NCBI GenBank assembly: GCA_002154585.1
Contig: MUNG01000077.1
Span: forward strand, 1-56,384
Direction: 5' to 3'
Origin: Streptomyces pseudogriseolus
GTDB lineage: Bacteria; Actinomycetota; Actinomycetes; Streptomycetales; Streptomycetaceae
Length of the DNA stretch: 56,384 nucleotides
The notes below the pieces were generated by a model that saw only the letters and a list, made by a program, of their open reading frames with translations, ran no database searches and had not been told where the DNA came from. The position numbers and the translations under genes are program-made. Shown in pieces: positions 1 to 8,754 of the stretch (positions are counted from its first letter, which is position 1; every line of letters begins with the position of its first letter).

Positions 1-106
1 CCTGTCCGCCGTCGCCGCCGGAGTCGCAGCCCACGAGCCCGAGTACGGCCAGCGCGGTCAGCCCGGCGGCGACGGCGGACAGGCGTGGCACGCGGCGGTG
101 TTGCAC
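1..106 (-). CDS. Putative lipoprotein, N-terminus only (runs off the window)
   Basis: About 35 codons are visible before the window edge. The start is a GTG at 106 with an AGGAGG ribosome site about 5 bases upstream. An ATG four bases further upstream is in another frame and stops quickly. The visible protein has a basic head, a hydrophobic stretch and a lipobox ending LVGC, followed by a Gly/Ser/Asp-rich linker, so it should be a membrane-anchored exported lipoprotein. The mature domain lies outside the window. It is transcribed away from the LVIVD-repeat gene across a 208-base gap. From memory, DUF305 lipoproteins often sit beside LVIVD genes in Streptomyces, but nothing visible here proves that. 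Confidence 0.6.
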   Translation of the reverse strand, partial: MQHRRVPRLSAVAAGLTALAVLGLVGCDSGGDGGQ

Positions 107-314
107 ATGGACCTCCTGTGACTGGCGGTATGCCCGCTCGGCAGTGGTGCGGGACACCTCGTGAGTGTCGATGACCGTCCTAGCACGGTTTCGCGCAACT
201 TCGATCAAAAAACTTTGTTGCGATGCTGTGGCGCCCCTGTTGGTATGTGCATGCCGAAGACGATACTGCCGGTGCCACACCGTTCCGACGTGAACGGAAC
301 CAGGGAGGAAAACA

Positions 315-1817
315 GTGATCCTGTTGAGCGTTTCCCGAACCCGGCGGAGACGGCTGGGAGTCGCCGCGGCCGCGGGCGGCCTGCTGGCCGCGCTGCTCAC
401 CGCGGCGCCCGCCGCGGCCATCCCGGACCCGGGGGACTCGCCCGCCGCCGCGGAGGACGTGTCCCGCAGCGACCAGGCTGAGGCCCGTGCCGCCATCAGG
501 AGCGGCGAGATACCCGGCCAGGACGAGATCGTCCACTCCGCCAACATCGAGCACGTGGCCCACATCCCCAAGGACGTGCTGTCCGGCACCAACTCGGACC
601 TCGCCTTCCAGGGGAAGTACGCCTTCGCCGGCAACTACGACGGCTTCCGCATCTTCGACATCAGCAACCCCAGGAGCCCCAAGACGGTGGCCCAGGTGCT
701 GTGTCCCGGATCGCAGAACGACATCTCCGTCTCCGGCAACCTGCTCTTCCTGTCCACGGACTCCTCGCGCAGCGACAGCAGCTGCAACAGCACCACGCAG
801 CCCGCCACCGAGAAGTCCTCCTGGGAGGGCATGAAGGTCTTCGACATCAGCGACAAGCGCAACCCGCGCTACGTCGCCGCCGTCGAGACCGCCTGCGGCT
901 CGCACACCCACACGCTGGTGCCCGAGCGCAAGAACGTCTACATCTACGTCTCCTCGTACTCGCCGAACGCGGCCTACCCCGACTGCCAGCCGCCGCACGA
1001 CGGCATCTCGGTCATCAAGGTGCCGCGCAAGGCCCCGCACAAGGCGGCGCTGGTCGGCTTCCCGGTGCTGTTCCCGGGTGAGGGCCCGGACGGCGGCGGC
1101 AACCCGGGCGCGCCCACCAACCCGGGCGTCTCCAAGACCACCGGCTGCCACGACATCACCGTGCTGCCCTCGAAGGACCTGGCCGCCGGCGCCTGCATGG
1201 GCGACGGCATCCTGTTCTCCATCAAGAACCCCGAGCGCCCGAGGGTGATCGACCGCGTCCAGGACAACGTGAACTTCGCGTTCTGGCACTCGGCGACCTT
1301 CAACCAGCGGGCCGACAAGGTCGTCTTCACCGACGAGCTGGGCGGCGGCGGCGCGGCCACCTGCAACGCGGAGACCGGCCCCAACCGCGGCGCGGACGGC
1401 ATCTACGACATCGTCGGCAAGGGCGACCGCAGCAAGCTGGTGTTCCGCAGCTACTACAAGATCCCCCGCCACCAGGCGGACACCGAGAACTGCGTGGCCC
1501 ACAACGGTTCGCTGATCCCGGTCCGCGGCCGTGACCTGATGGTCCAGGCCTGGTACCAGGGCGGCATCTCGGTGTGGGACTTCACCAACTCGTCCAAGCC
1601 GAAGGAGATCGCCTACTTCGAGCGCGGTCCGCTGTCCACCGACCAGATCGTCACCGGCGGCTCGTGGTCGGCGTACTACTACAACGGCTACATCTACTCC
1701 AACGACATCGCCAAGGGCTTCGACGTCCTGAAGATCGACGACAAGCGCACGGACCCGGCCCGCTGGGTCCGTATGCAGGAGCTCAACGTGCAGACCCAGC
1801 CGGACTACTTCGACTGA
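315..1817 (+). CDS. Secreted LVIVD-repeat (beta-propeller) protein
   Basis: This 500-residue protein starts at a GTG with a GGGAGGAA ribosome site 5-6 bases upstream. Residues 1-36 form an export signal: an arginine-rich head (RTRRRR), an Ala/Leu/Gly core and an Ala-rich cleavage region. The rest carries repeated blade motifs of the LVIVD type, for example FRIFDISNPRSPK near residue 115 and KVFDISDKRNPRY near 175, each followed by an outer strand. Several paired cysteines suit an extracytoplasmic protein. LVIVD proteins fold as propellers and are presumed surface or binding proteins; no enzyme activity can be assigned. The stop overlaps the convergent TetR gene by 13 bases. Confidence 0.8.
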   Translation: MILLSVSRTRRRRLGVAAAAGGLLAALLTAAPAAAIPDPGDSPAAAEDVSRSDQAEARAAIRSGEIPGQDEIVHSANIEHVAHIPKDVLSGTNSDLAFQGKYAFAGNYDGFRIFDISNPRSPKTVAQVLCPGSQNDISVSGNLLFLSTDSSRSDSSCNSTTQPATEKSSWEGMKVFDISDKRNPRYVAAVETACGSHTHTLVPERKNVYIYVSSYSPNAAYPDCQPPHDGISVIKVPRKAPHKAALVGFPVLFPGEGPDGGGNPGAPTNPGVSKTTGCHDITVLPSKDLAAGACMGDGILFSIKNPERPRVIDRVQDNVNFAFWHSATFNQRADKVVFTDELGGGGAATCNAETGPNRGADGIYDIVGKGDRSKLVFRSYYKIPRHQADTENCVAHNGSLIPVRGRDLMVQAWYQGGISVWDFTNSSKPKEIAYFERGPLSTDQIVTGGSWSAYYYNGYIYSNDIAKGFDVLKIDDKRTDPARWVRMQELNVQTQPDYFD

Positions 1818-2482
1818 GTCCCCGGGTCCGTCGCGAAGAACCGGGCCAGGTCCGCCCGGTCCTTCTCCTCCGTCCCGCCGGTCCCCTCGGGGTCCGGCGG
1901 GACGCCCATCTCCCAGTCCAGCCGGTAGCGCTTGAACAACTCGGCGCGCAGCACCGGCAGGGGCATCGGCGCCCCCGGCATCAGCGCCGCGTACACGGCG
2001 CCCATCAGCAGCGCCCGCAGCATCGGGTAGTCGGACTCGACGTCCTGCGAGCCGTGCCGGGCGACCGTGTCGCTCAGCAGCTCGGCCAGCCGCCGCTGCT
2101 CGGGACACGGCAGGAAGCCCTCCGCCTGGAGCAGCCCCGCCATGTGCTGGCGCATCAGCACCGGACGGTCCCGCGCCAGGCCCAGGATCGCGTCGATGGC
2201 CCGCGCCATCCGCTCCCCGCCGTCGTCGGTGCGCGGCTCCCGCTCCAGCGCCTCCTCCAGGGTGCGGTGCATCAGCCGGTGCACGGCGGACTGCACGAGC
2301 TGGCGCTTCCCCGGGAAGTAGTACGACACCAGGCCCCGCGCCGAGCCCGCACGGTCGGCGATGTCGCCCAGCGTGGTCGCCTCGTAGCCGCGCTCGTCGA
2401 CGAGCTCGACGGCCGCGTGCAGCAGCCGCTCCTTGGAACGCCGACGCAGTTCTTCATTGACCAGGGCGCTGCGCGGGGACAT
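1805..2482 (-). CDS. TetR-family transcriptional regulator
   Basis: The N-terminal helix-turn-helix (about residues 20-65, with TTLGDIADRAGSARGLVSYYF) is typical of TetR repressors; the C-terminal ligand and dimer domain is of the longer TetR_C type. The ATG at 2482 is chosen because AGGAG lies 6 bases upstream. A TTG eleven codons earlier falls inside the operator-like palindrome and has no ribosome site. The protein is 225 residues. It follows the PAP2-fusion gene on the same strand but has its own promoter-like sequence at 2515-2520 (TATAGT on the minus strand). The effector is unknown, and self-repression through the palindrome at 2502-2514 is the simplest model. Confidence 0.85.
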   Translation of the reverse strand: MSPRSALVNEELRRRSKERLLHAAVELVDERGYEATTLGDIADRAGSARGLVSYYFPGKRQLVQSAVHRLMHRTLEEALEREPRTDDGGERMARAIDAILGLARDRPVLMRQHMAGLLQAEGFLPCPEQRRLAELLSDTVARHGSQDVESDYPMLRALLMGAVYAALMPGAPMPLPVLRAELFKRYRLDWEMGVPPDPEGTGGTEEKDRADLARFFATDPGTQSK

Positions 2483-2501
2483 GCTGGACTCCTGCGTTGA
2501 C

Positions 2502-2514
2502 TGGCTGACAGCCA
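2502..2514. promoter_or_regulatory. Operator-like palindrome upstream of the TetR gene
   Basis: The sequence is TGGCTG-A-CAGCCA, a perfect 6+1+6 inverted repeat. It lies about 20 bases upstream of the TetR start and immediately downstream of a TATAGT -10-like hexamer on the minus strand, so it would cover the transcription start. This position suits autorepression. Binding is inferred. Confidence 0.45.
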
Positions 2515-2568
2515 ACTATACTCAGCGCACCTGGAAGGGCCCCCGACGGGCCCGCTTCAGGCTGCCGT

Positions 2569-3573
2569 TCACCTCGGGCGACGCGGGGGATCGTCCGAGG
2601 TGGGCGGTTCGGGCGAGGTGGGCGGTTCGGGTGAGGACGACGGCGGGCGCGCACCGCCGGACCCGTCCGGCGCCGCGGGACAGAGCCGCCGGTGTGCCGC
2701 GACCGCCGCGACCACCGTCAGCGCGCCGAGCAGCCAGCCGCCGAGGACGTCCGTCGGCCAGTGCACCCCCAGCCAGACCCGGGTGAGACCGACACCGGCC
2801 ACCGACACGACGGCCACCGTCAGCGCCGTACGCCACACGTCGGGTCCCGGCCCGTGACGGCGCAGCACCCACAGCAGCAGCCCCAGGACGACCGTCGCGG
2901 TCATCGCGTGCCCCGACGGGAACGCGGCGTAGTGCGCCGAGTCCACCGGGTCGGACCACACCGGGCGTTCCCGGCCGAGCGCGGCCTTCAGTCCCTGCTG
3001 CACGGCCGTGGCCACGGCCACCACCACGACCAGCCACCCCGCGGTCCACCGGCCGCCCGGACGCCGGAGCAGCATCACCACGGCCACCGCGCACAGCAGC
3101 CGCATCGTCCAGGGGTCCCACACCCAGTCCGTCAGGACACGGGCCGCCTGCGTCAGTCCGTCCTCCGCCACCGCCCAGCGGTGCGTGGTGCGGGAGATGC
3201 CGGCGTCCAGGTCGAGCAGGGGCCGCCACTCGGCGGCGACCAGTGCCAGCAGCAGCGCGGAGGCCGCCGCGAGCACCAGGGCGGGCCTCAGCGCCTTCCC
3301 CGAGCCGCCGCCCGCCGGGGTGCCGTCCTCGTTCTGCCAGCCGAAGTGGTAGAGCGCGACGCGGCGCATCGGGGCGGGCAGGGAGCCGAGGGCCGTGCGC
3401 AGCACCGGGTCGACGGCGGCCCGGGTCCGCTCCAGCAGGGCGGCCGCCTCGTGCCCGTCCGCGGTGTGCGCGTCCCCGGTGTGCCGGTCCGGCCCGGGTG
3501 CGCCGTCGGGCGCCGTGCGGGCCGTGCGCTGCTCCGGGCGGCCCGTCGTCGGGTGGGCCATGGACTCCGTCAT
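2569..3573 (-). CDS. Chimeric protein: polyprenyl-synthetase N-terminus fused to a PAP2 membrane phosphatase
   Basis: Starts at ATG 3573 (AGGGGGAA 5 bases upstream), 334 residues. Residues 1-41 are a disordered Thr/Pro/Gly-rich lead. Residues 42-104 resemble the start of Streptomyces polyprenyl diphosphate synthetases: LLERTRAAVDPVLR, RRVALYHFGW, then GKALRP (92-97, the isoprenoid-diphosphate-binding GK-x-x-RP motif) and ALVLAAA. No DDxxD motif follows. The chain instead passes into a membrane segment and a full PAP2 domain: K196-x6-RP204, PSGH 219-222 and R265-x5-H271-x3-D275, with about six helices. The tail (about 300-334) is Pro/Ser-rich. The gene lies 133 bases downstream of the encapsulin shell gene, where a polyprenyl-synthetase cargo gene is expected. 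An in-frame deletion fusion is inferred; PAP2 activity is probably intact and prenyltransferase activity is lost. Confidence 0.75.
   Translation of the reverse strand: MTESMAHPTTGRPEQRTARTAPDGAPGPDRHTGDAHTADGHEAAALLERTRAAVDPVLRTALGSLPAPMRRVALYHFGWQNEDGTPAGGGSGKALRPALVLAAASALLLALVAAEWRPLLDLDAGISRTTHRWAVAEDGLTQAARVLTDWVWDPWTMRLLCAVAVVMLLRRPGGRWTAGWLVVVVAVATAVQQGLKAALGRERPVWSDPVDSAHYAAFPSGHAMTATVVLGLLLWVLRRHGPGPDVWRTALTVAVVSVAGVGLTRVWLGVHWPTDVLGGWLLGALTVVAAVAAHRRLCPAAPDGSGGARPPSSSPEPPTSPEPPTSDDPPRRPR
2597..2632. repeat. Two tandem 18-bp repeats in the PAP2-fusion C-terminal tail
   Basis: The unit GAGGTGGGCGGTTCGGGC occurs twice in a row with one difference (final C/T). It encodes the duplicated Ser-Pro-Glu-Pro-Pro-Thr block in the disordered tail of the PAP2 fusion. 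It probably arose by slippage. Confidence 0.7.
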
Positions 3574-3706
3574 CGACTTCCCCCTGGGACCGACTCGGTG
3601 AAGGCGCGGAGGGACGGCGCCTGCGCACCCGTCGAGCACGTTCCCCCCAGATGTACCCGCCCGGGCGGGCGGGGACACGGCGGGCGCGGCGTCAGCCGGC
3701 GGACGG

Positions 3707-5113
3707 TCACCGCCACCGGCCGATCTCGACGTTCTCCAGGACGCCCAGCGCGTCCGGGACCAGCACCGCTGCCGAGTAGTAGGCCGTGACCAGGTACTTG
3801 ATGATGGCCTGTTCGTTGATGCCCATGAACCGCACGGACAGGCTCGGCTCGATCTCGTCCGGGATGCCGGCCGCGCGCAGGCCGATGACGCCCTGGTCCT
3901 CCTCGCCGGTGCGCAGCGCGATGATGGAGGTGGTGCGGGCCTCGGTCACCGGGATCTTGTTGCACGGGTAGATGGGCACGCCCCGCCAGGTGGGGATGCG
4001 GTTGCCGCCGACGTCGATGGTCTCCGGGACGAGTCCCCGCTTGTTGAGCTCACGGCCGAACGCGGCGATGGCGCGCGGGTGGGCGAGCAGCAGCCGGGTG
4101 CCGCGGCGCCTGCTGAGCAGTTCGTCCATGTCGTCAGGGCCGGGCACCCCGTCGTGCGGCTGGATCCGCTGGTCGTACTCGCAGTTGTGCAGCAGGCCGA
4201 AGTCGCGGTTGTTGATCAGCTCGTGCTCCTGGCGCTCCTTCAGCGCCTCGACGGTCAGCCGGATCTGCTGCTCCGTCTGGTTCATGGGCTGGTTGTAGAG
4301 GTCGGCCACGCGCGTGTGGATGCGCAGCACGGTCTGGGCGACGCTGAGTTCGTACTCGCGGGGCCGGGCCTCGTAGTCGACGAACGTGTGCGGGATGTCC
4401 GGCTCGCCGCTGTGGCCGGCGGCGAGGTCGATCTCCTTCTCGCCGTACTTGTTGGTGCGCTGCTGCGGAAGGTCGGCCCGCCGGCGCAGATGCTCGCGCA
4501 GGGTCTCGGACCGCTCGGCGACCTGGTCGACCGCGTCCCGCGGCAGCACCAGGACCGTGCAGGCGGTGAGGGTGCGGGCCGTGTACTCCCAGATGGCGTC
4601 GTCGTCCTGGAGGGCCTGTTCGCCGAAGTAGGCGCCGTCGGCGAGCACGCCCAGGGACTCGTCCTCGCCGTACGGACCGGTGCCGACGCGCTCCACCCTG
4701 CCGTGCGCCAGCAGGTACACCTCGTCGGCCGGGCTGCCGAAGGAGGCGACGACCTGGCCCGCCTCGATCTCCCGCTGCCGGCACCGGGAGGCCAGCTCGG
4801 TGAGCACTTCCTCGTCCTCGTAGTCGCGCAGCACCGGCAGTTCGCCCAGCTCGGCGGGGATGATCTCCACCCGGTCGCCCGTCTTCACGAAGGTCAGCCG
4901 GCCGTCGCCCACGGCATAGGTGAGCCGCCGGTTGACCCGGTACGTGCCGCCCTGCACGTCGACCCAGGGCAGCATCCGCAGCAGCCAGCGGGAGCTGATC
5001 TCCTGCATCTGCGGCACGGACTTGGTCGTGGTGGCCAGGTTCCGCGCCGCCGCCGTGCCGAGGCTCTGCTGCTGCCTGGCCTGCTCCGTGCGAACCTCTT
5101 CGCCTACCGACAT
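3707..5113 (-). CDS. Family 2B encapsulin shell protein with cyclic-nucleotide-binding domain (EshA/EshB type)
   Basis: 468 residues from ATG 5113 (GGGGAGGG upstream); the reading frame is open further upstream but has no better start. The N-terminal arm and first HK97-type part (1-90) are followed by an inserted cNMP-binding domain (about 93-195) with the phosphate-binding signature YFGEQAL at 162-168 and TARTLT near 178. Residues 200-468 are the rest of the HK97-like shell fold. Length and layout match Esh proteins (about 470 residues), known as cNMP-binding nanocompartment shells encoded beside terpene cyclases or polyprenyl transferases. Here the next gene downstream is the PAP2 fusion, so no intact standard cargo gene is adjacent. 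The ligand (cAMP or another nucleotide) cannot be read from sequence. Confidence 0.88.
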   Translation of the reverse strand: MSVGEEVRTEQARQQQSLGTAAARNLATTTKSVPQMQEISSRWLLRMLPWVDVQGGTYRVNRRLTYAVGDGRLTFVKTGDRVEIIPAELGELPVLRDYEDEEVLTELASRCRQREIEAGQVVASFGSPADEVYLLAHGRVERVGTGPYGEDESLGVLADGAYFGEQALQDDDAIWEYTARTLTACTVLVLPRDAVDQVAERSETLREHLRRRADLPQQRTNKYGEKEIDLAAGHSGEPDIPHTFVDYEARPREYELSVAQTVLRIHTRVADLYNQPMNQTEQQIRLTVEALKERQEHELINNRDFGLLHNCEYDQRIQPHDGVPGPDDMDELLSRRRGTRLLLAHPRAIAAFGRELNKRGLVPETIDVGGNRIPTWRGVPIYPCNKIPVTEARTTSIIALRTGEEDQGVIGLRAAGIPDEIEPSLSVRFMGINEQAIIKYLVTAYYSAAVLVPDALGVLENVEIGRWR

Positions 5114-5411
5114 AAGGAAATGCCCTCCCCAATAGATCCACGCCCGGCCGTGCCGGGCGTCGCGGTGCGTGATCAAGCGTTCCTCACGTCCCGTGTCCGC
5201 GCCATTACCCGATCGAGCGGGGTTGGATCTTGAGCAGGCTGGGCACACTGACCGGCCGGACGGCGGCGGCAACGGCGGCCGGGCGGAAGGAGATTGTCCG
5301 GATCGGCTCGCACAGCAGCCGAACGAGTACTTGAAACGCCGACTTTCGGCTATAGGCCCTGTACCAGACGGCCGCGTCCGGCGGCCGTCGTCCGGGTCGA
5401 AGGAGGGCGGC

Positions 5412-6005
5412 ATGGCCCCACCCATGTCCGCGAGCGCGTTCCTGCGCGCTCTCAAGGCGGAGGGTCTCACGGTCGTCGAGGTCGGCGACTGGCGCGACCA
5501 CAACCGCAACCACAAGGGCCCCTGGGGGCCGGTGCACGGGGTGATGATCCATCACACGGTGACCAAGGGCAGCGCCGCGACGGTGGACATCTGCCGCAAG
5601 GGCTACTCGGGGCTGCCGGGCCCGCTGTGCCACGGCGTGATCACCAAGGACGGCCGGGTGCACCTCGTCGGCTACGGCCGCGCCAACCACGCGGGGCTCG
5701 GCGACGACGACGTGCTGCGGGCGGTGATCGCCGAGAAGAAGACGTTCCCGCCGGACAACGAGGCCAACACCGACGGCAACCGGCACTTCTACGGCTTCGA
5801 GTGCGAGAACCTCGGCGACGGGAAGGACCCGTGGCCGGCGGCGCAGCTGGAGGCCATCGAGAAGGCCGCGGCGGCGGTCTGCCGCCACCACGGCTGGAAC
5901 GAGCAGTCGGTCATCGGCCACCTGGAGTGGCAGCCGGGCAAGGTGGACCCGCGCGGGTTCACCATGGCCGCGATGCGCAAGCGGATCCGCGACCGTCTGA
6001 AGTGA
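5412..6005 (+). CDS. N-acetylmuramoyl-L-alanine amidase (Amidase_2/PGRP fold), no signal peptide
   Basis: 197 residues from ATG 5412, with GGAGGGCGGC just upstream; an open frame to 5169 lacks a ribosome site. The fold is shown by [10 protein letters not shown] (first zinc histidine, about residue 40), the following [18 protein letters not shown] strand pair, the central [11 protein letters not shown] and the C-terminal [16 protein letters not shown] (further zinc ligand and catalytic region). It would cleave the amide between MurNAc and L-Ala. There is no signal peptide, membrane segment or cell-wall-binding domain, which is typical of phage-type endolysins and unusual for a host autolysin. 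It is divergent from the encapsulin gene. The 298-base gap between them holds no other gene that I can see. Confidence 0.82.
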   Translation: MAPPMSASAFLRALKAEGLTVVEVGDWRDHNRNHKGPWGPVHGVMIHHTVTKGSAATVDICRKGYSGLPGPLCHGVITKDGRVHLVGYGRANHAGLGDDDVLRAVIAEKKTFPPDNEANTDGNRHFYGFECENLGDGKDPWPAAQLEAIEKAAAAVCRHHGWNEQSVIGHLEWQPGKVDPRGFTMAAMRKRIRDRLK

Positions 6006-6139
6006 CCGGATGAGGTGATCCGGACGACGTCACCGCCCGCCGCGGCCCCGCGCGCACCGGGGGCCCGCCGCCGGTGTTCCGCCCTCGTGCCCCCCACGCG
6101 GAACACCGGCGCCCGCACCGCACCCCGCCTCGGGTGACA

Positions 6140-7078
6140 ATGACGCGCGTGACCAGCTCCACCCCCGGCCCCGACATTCCCGGCCCCGGCGCCATGGCCG
6201 GCCTGCGCCCGCGGCTCCCCTCGCCGCTGGAGGAGGCCGTCGACGCGCGGTTCGAGCGGCACGGGGTGCGTCTGCTGCTGAAGCGGGACGACCTCGTCCA
6301 CCCCGAGCTGGTCGGCAACAAGTGGCGCAAGCTCGGCCCGAACCTGGCGGCTGCCGGCGGACGGACGGTGGTGACGTTCGGCGGGGCGTACTCCAGCCAT
6401 CTGCGGGCCACGGCCGCCGCCGGACGGCTGCTCGGTCTGCGCACGGTGGGCGTGGTGCGCGGCGAGGAGCTCGCGGGCCGGCCGCTCAACCCGTCGCTCG
6501 CGCGGTGCGCGGCCGACGGCATGCGGCTGCACTTCGTGGCGCGGTCGGTGTACCGCCGTAAGTCCGATCCGGACACCCTCGCGTCGGTGCTGCGCGCGGC
6601 GGACGCGGAGGGCGCGTACGTCGTGCCCGAGGGCGGCAGCAACGCCGCCGCGGTGCGCGGGTGCGTGCAGCTCGGCCGGGAGCTGGCGGGCGCGGCGGAC
6701 GTGGCCGCGGTGGCGTGCGGCACCGGCGGCACGCTCGCGGGGCTGGCCGCCGGGCTCGCCGGGAGCGCGCGCACGCTCGGCATACCGGTGCTCAAGGGCG
6801 GCTTCCTCACCGCGGACATACGGGCGCTCCAGACGGAGGCGTTCGGCGGGACCCGAGGGGAGTGGTCCTTGGACGAGCGGTTCCACCACGGCGGCTACGC
6901 GCGCGTGCCGGCGGACCTGGAGGCGTTCGCCGCGGACTTCGAACAGCGTCACGGCGTCCCGGTGGAACGTCTCTATGTCGCCAAGTTGCTGCACGCCCTC
7001 GCCGCCCTGGCCGGGGAGGGCGCCTTCCCGCGCGGGAGCACGGTCGCCGCGGTGATCACCGGGCGGCCGTTCCCCTGA
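6140..7078 (+). CDS. PLP-dependent D-cysteine desulfhydrase / ACC deaminase-like enzyme
   Basis: 312 residues. This is the fold-type II PLP family: VRLLLKRDDL then GNKWRKL (the lysine region that binds PLP), TFGGAYSSHLRATAAAG (substrate/PLP phosphate side), PEGGSNAAAVRG and VACGTGGTLAGLAAGL (the glycine loop holding the PLP phosphate). Related enzymes turn D-cysteine into pyruvate, sulfide and ammonia, or open 1-aminocyclopropane-1-carboxylate; sequence alone does not separate the two here. The ATG at 6140 is used, and ATG 6194 is also possible. No clear ribosome site is present, so the mRNA may be leaderless. It is convergent with the antiporter gene 25 bases away. Confidence 0.8.
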   Translation: MTRVTSSTPGPDIPGPGAMAGLRPRLPSPLEEAVDARFERHGVRLLLKRDDLVHPELVGNKWRKLGPNLAAAGGRTVVTFGGAYSSHLRATAAAGRLLGLRTVGVVRGEELAGRPLNPSLARCAADGMRLHFVARSVYRRKSDPDTLASVLRAADAEGAYVVPEGGSNAAAVRGCVQLGRELAGAADVAAVACGTGGTLAGLAAGLAGSARTLGIPVLKGGFLTADIRALQTEAFGGTRGEWSLDERFHHGGYARVPADLEAFAADFEQRHGVPVERLYVAKLLHALAALAGEGAFPRGSTVAAVITGRPFP

Positions 7079-7102
7079 GCCCGCGCGCCGGCCGGGAAGG
7101 GC

Positions 7103-8695
7103 CTACTCCGTCTCCCGGTAGGCCGCCGCCTCCTCAAGGTCCAGCCGGCGCAGCAGCGTCCGCAGCATCTCGTCGTCGATGTAGCGCCCGTCGCGCAGCT
7201 TCACGAACACCTCGCGCTCGGCGCCGATCATCTCCCGCGACAGTCGCCGGTAGGTGTCGTCCACCGACTCGCCGGTGACCGGGTTGACCTGCCCGAGCCG
7301 CTCCCAGACGGCGTTGCGGCGGCGCTCCAGGACGCTGCGCAGCCGGTCGGCCAGCGGCGCCGGAAGGGCGTTGCGCTCGTCGGCGAGCAGGGCGTCGAGG
7401 CGCTCCTCGGCGACCCGGGACGCCTGCGCCTGCGCGTTGGCCTCGGCCAGCGTCTCCGCCTGCGCGTCGCGCCCGGGCAGCCGCAGCATCCGGATCAGCG
7501 GCGGCAGGGTCAGCCCCTGCACGACGAGCGTGCCGATGACGGTGGTGAAGGTCAGGAAGAGCAGCAGATACCGGTGCGGGAAGTCCTCGCCCTCCGCGGT
7601 GACCGGGATCGAGAAGGCGATGGCCAGCGAGACCACCCCGCGCATCCCCGCCCACGAGATCACGAACGGCGCCTTCCAGCCGGGCCTGCGCTCCCGCGCC
7701 CGGATCCGCGCCGAGACCAGGTACGGCAGCCAGACCGCCGGGTACACCCAGAGGAACCGCACGACGACGACCGCCGCGAACACGACCGCGGCGTACCAGG
7801 CGGAGGAGCTGCCCTCGTGGTCCCCAAGCCCGCGCATGACGAAGGGCAGCTGGAGTCCGATCAGGGCGAACACGGCCGACTCCAGGACGAACGCGACCAT
7901 GCCCCACACCGCCGACTCCTGGAGCCGGGTGGCGAAGTCCACCTCCCACGCGCGGTGCCCGAGGTACAGCGCGACCACGACGACGGCGATCACCCCGGAG
8001 GCGTGCACCTGTTCGGCGACGCCGTACGCGACGAACGGGATGAGCAGCGACAGCGTGTTCTGCAGCAGCGTCTCCTTGACGTGGGTGCGCAGCCAGTGCA
8101 GCGGCGCCATCAGCACCAGGCCGACCGCCACGCCGCCCACCGCGGCCAGCAGGAACTCCCCCACTCCCCCGGCCCAGCTCACGCCCTCGCCGACGGACGC
8201 GGCCACGGCGACCCGGAACGCGGTGATCGCGGTCGCGTCGTTGAACAGCGACTCGCCCTGGAGGATCGTCGTGATCCGCGAGGGCAGGCCGACCCTGCGG
8301 GCCACCGCGGTCGCCGCGACGGCGTCCGGGGGCGCCACCACGGCGCCGAACACCAGCGCCGCGGTCAGCGGCAGCCCCGGCACCAGCAGGTACAGCACCC
8401 AGCCCACGGCGAGCGTCGCGAACAGCACGTACCCGACGGACAGCAGGGCCACCGGCCGCAGCTGCGCCCGCAGGTCCAGGTAGGAGCTCTCGACGGCCGC
8501 CGTGTAGAGGAGCGGCGGGAGGATCAGCGGCAGCACGATGTGCGGGTCGAGGGCGTACGGGGGCACGCCGGGCAGGTAGCTGACCGCCAGACCCACCGCG
8601 ACCAGCACCAGCGGCGGTGGCACCGGCGTCCGCCGGGCGGCGGCGGCCACCGCGGCACTGCCCGCGACCAGGAGCAGCAGGGGCATCACGTCCAT
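7103..8695 (-). CDS. Na+/H+ antiporter, CPA1 (NhaP/NHE) family
   Basis: 530 residues from ATG 8695 (GAGGGTGG upstream). About 12 membrane helices fill residues 1-400, including VFGAVVAPPDAVAATAV and ESLFNDATAITAFRVAV, the characteristic ion-site helices with the conserved Asp and the ND pair. The C-terminal 130 residues are a charged cytosolic domain with many Arg/Glu helices, as in CPA1 exchangers where it regulates activity. The role is exchange of Na+ (or K+) for H+ and so control of cytoplasmic pH and salt. The gene is divergent from the UBP zinc-finger gene, with 59 bases between the starts. Confidence 0.9.
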   Translation of the reverse strand: MDVMPLLLLVAGSAAVAAAARRTPVPPPLVLVAVGLAVSYLPGVPPYALDPHIVLPLILPPLLYTAAVESSYLDLRAQLRPVALLSVGYVLFATLAVGWVLYLLVPGLPLTAALVFGAVVAPPDAVAATAVARRVGLPSRITTILQGESLFNDATAITAFRVAVAASVGEGVSWAGGVGEFLLAAVGGVAVGLVLMAPLHWLRTHVKETLLQNTLSLLIPFVAYGVAEQVHASGVIAVVVVALYLGHRAWEVDFATRLQESAVWGMVAFVLESAVFALIGLQLPFVMRGLGDHEGSSSAWYAAVVFAAVVVVRFLWVYPAVWLPYLVSARIRARERRPGWKAPFVISWAGMRGVVSLAIAFSIPVTAEGEDFPHRYLLLFLTFTTVIGTLVVQGLTLPPLIRMLRLPGRDAQAETLAEANAQAQASRVAEERLDALLADERNALPAPLADRLRSVLERRRNAVWERLGQVNPVTGESVDDTYRRLSREMIGAEREVFVKLRDGRYIDDEMLRTLLRRLDLEEAAAYRETE

Positions 8696-8741
8696 GTCGG
8701 GCCCACCCTCGTTTTTCGCGCGGCCGTCCGCGCGACCGTCG

Positions 8742-8747
8742 TAATCT
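8742..8747 (+). promoter_or_regulatory. -10 element for leaderless UBP zinc-finger mRNA
   Basis: TAATCT lies exactly 7 bases before the ATG at 8755, and no ribosome site is visible. This spacing predicts transcription starting at the A of the start codon. Confidence 0.5.
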
Positions 8748-8754
8748 GGCAATC

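Noticed and set aside
180-2108. 642-codon minus-strand frame across the LVIVD gene
   Set aside because: It is a high-GC shadow: Arg/Ala/Gly/Val low-complexity with no domain, opposite to a gene with a signal peptide and ribosome site.
3707-6005. Prophage remnant (HK97-fold shell plus amidase)
   Set aside because: The shell has a cNMP domain of the Esh family, and no integrase, portal, terminase or tail genes are nearby.
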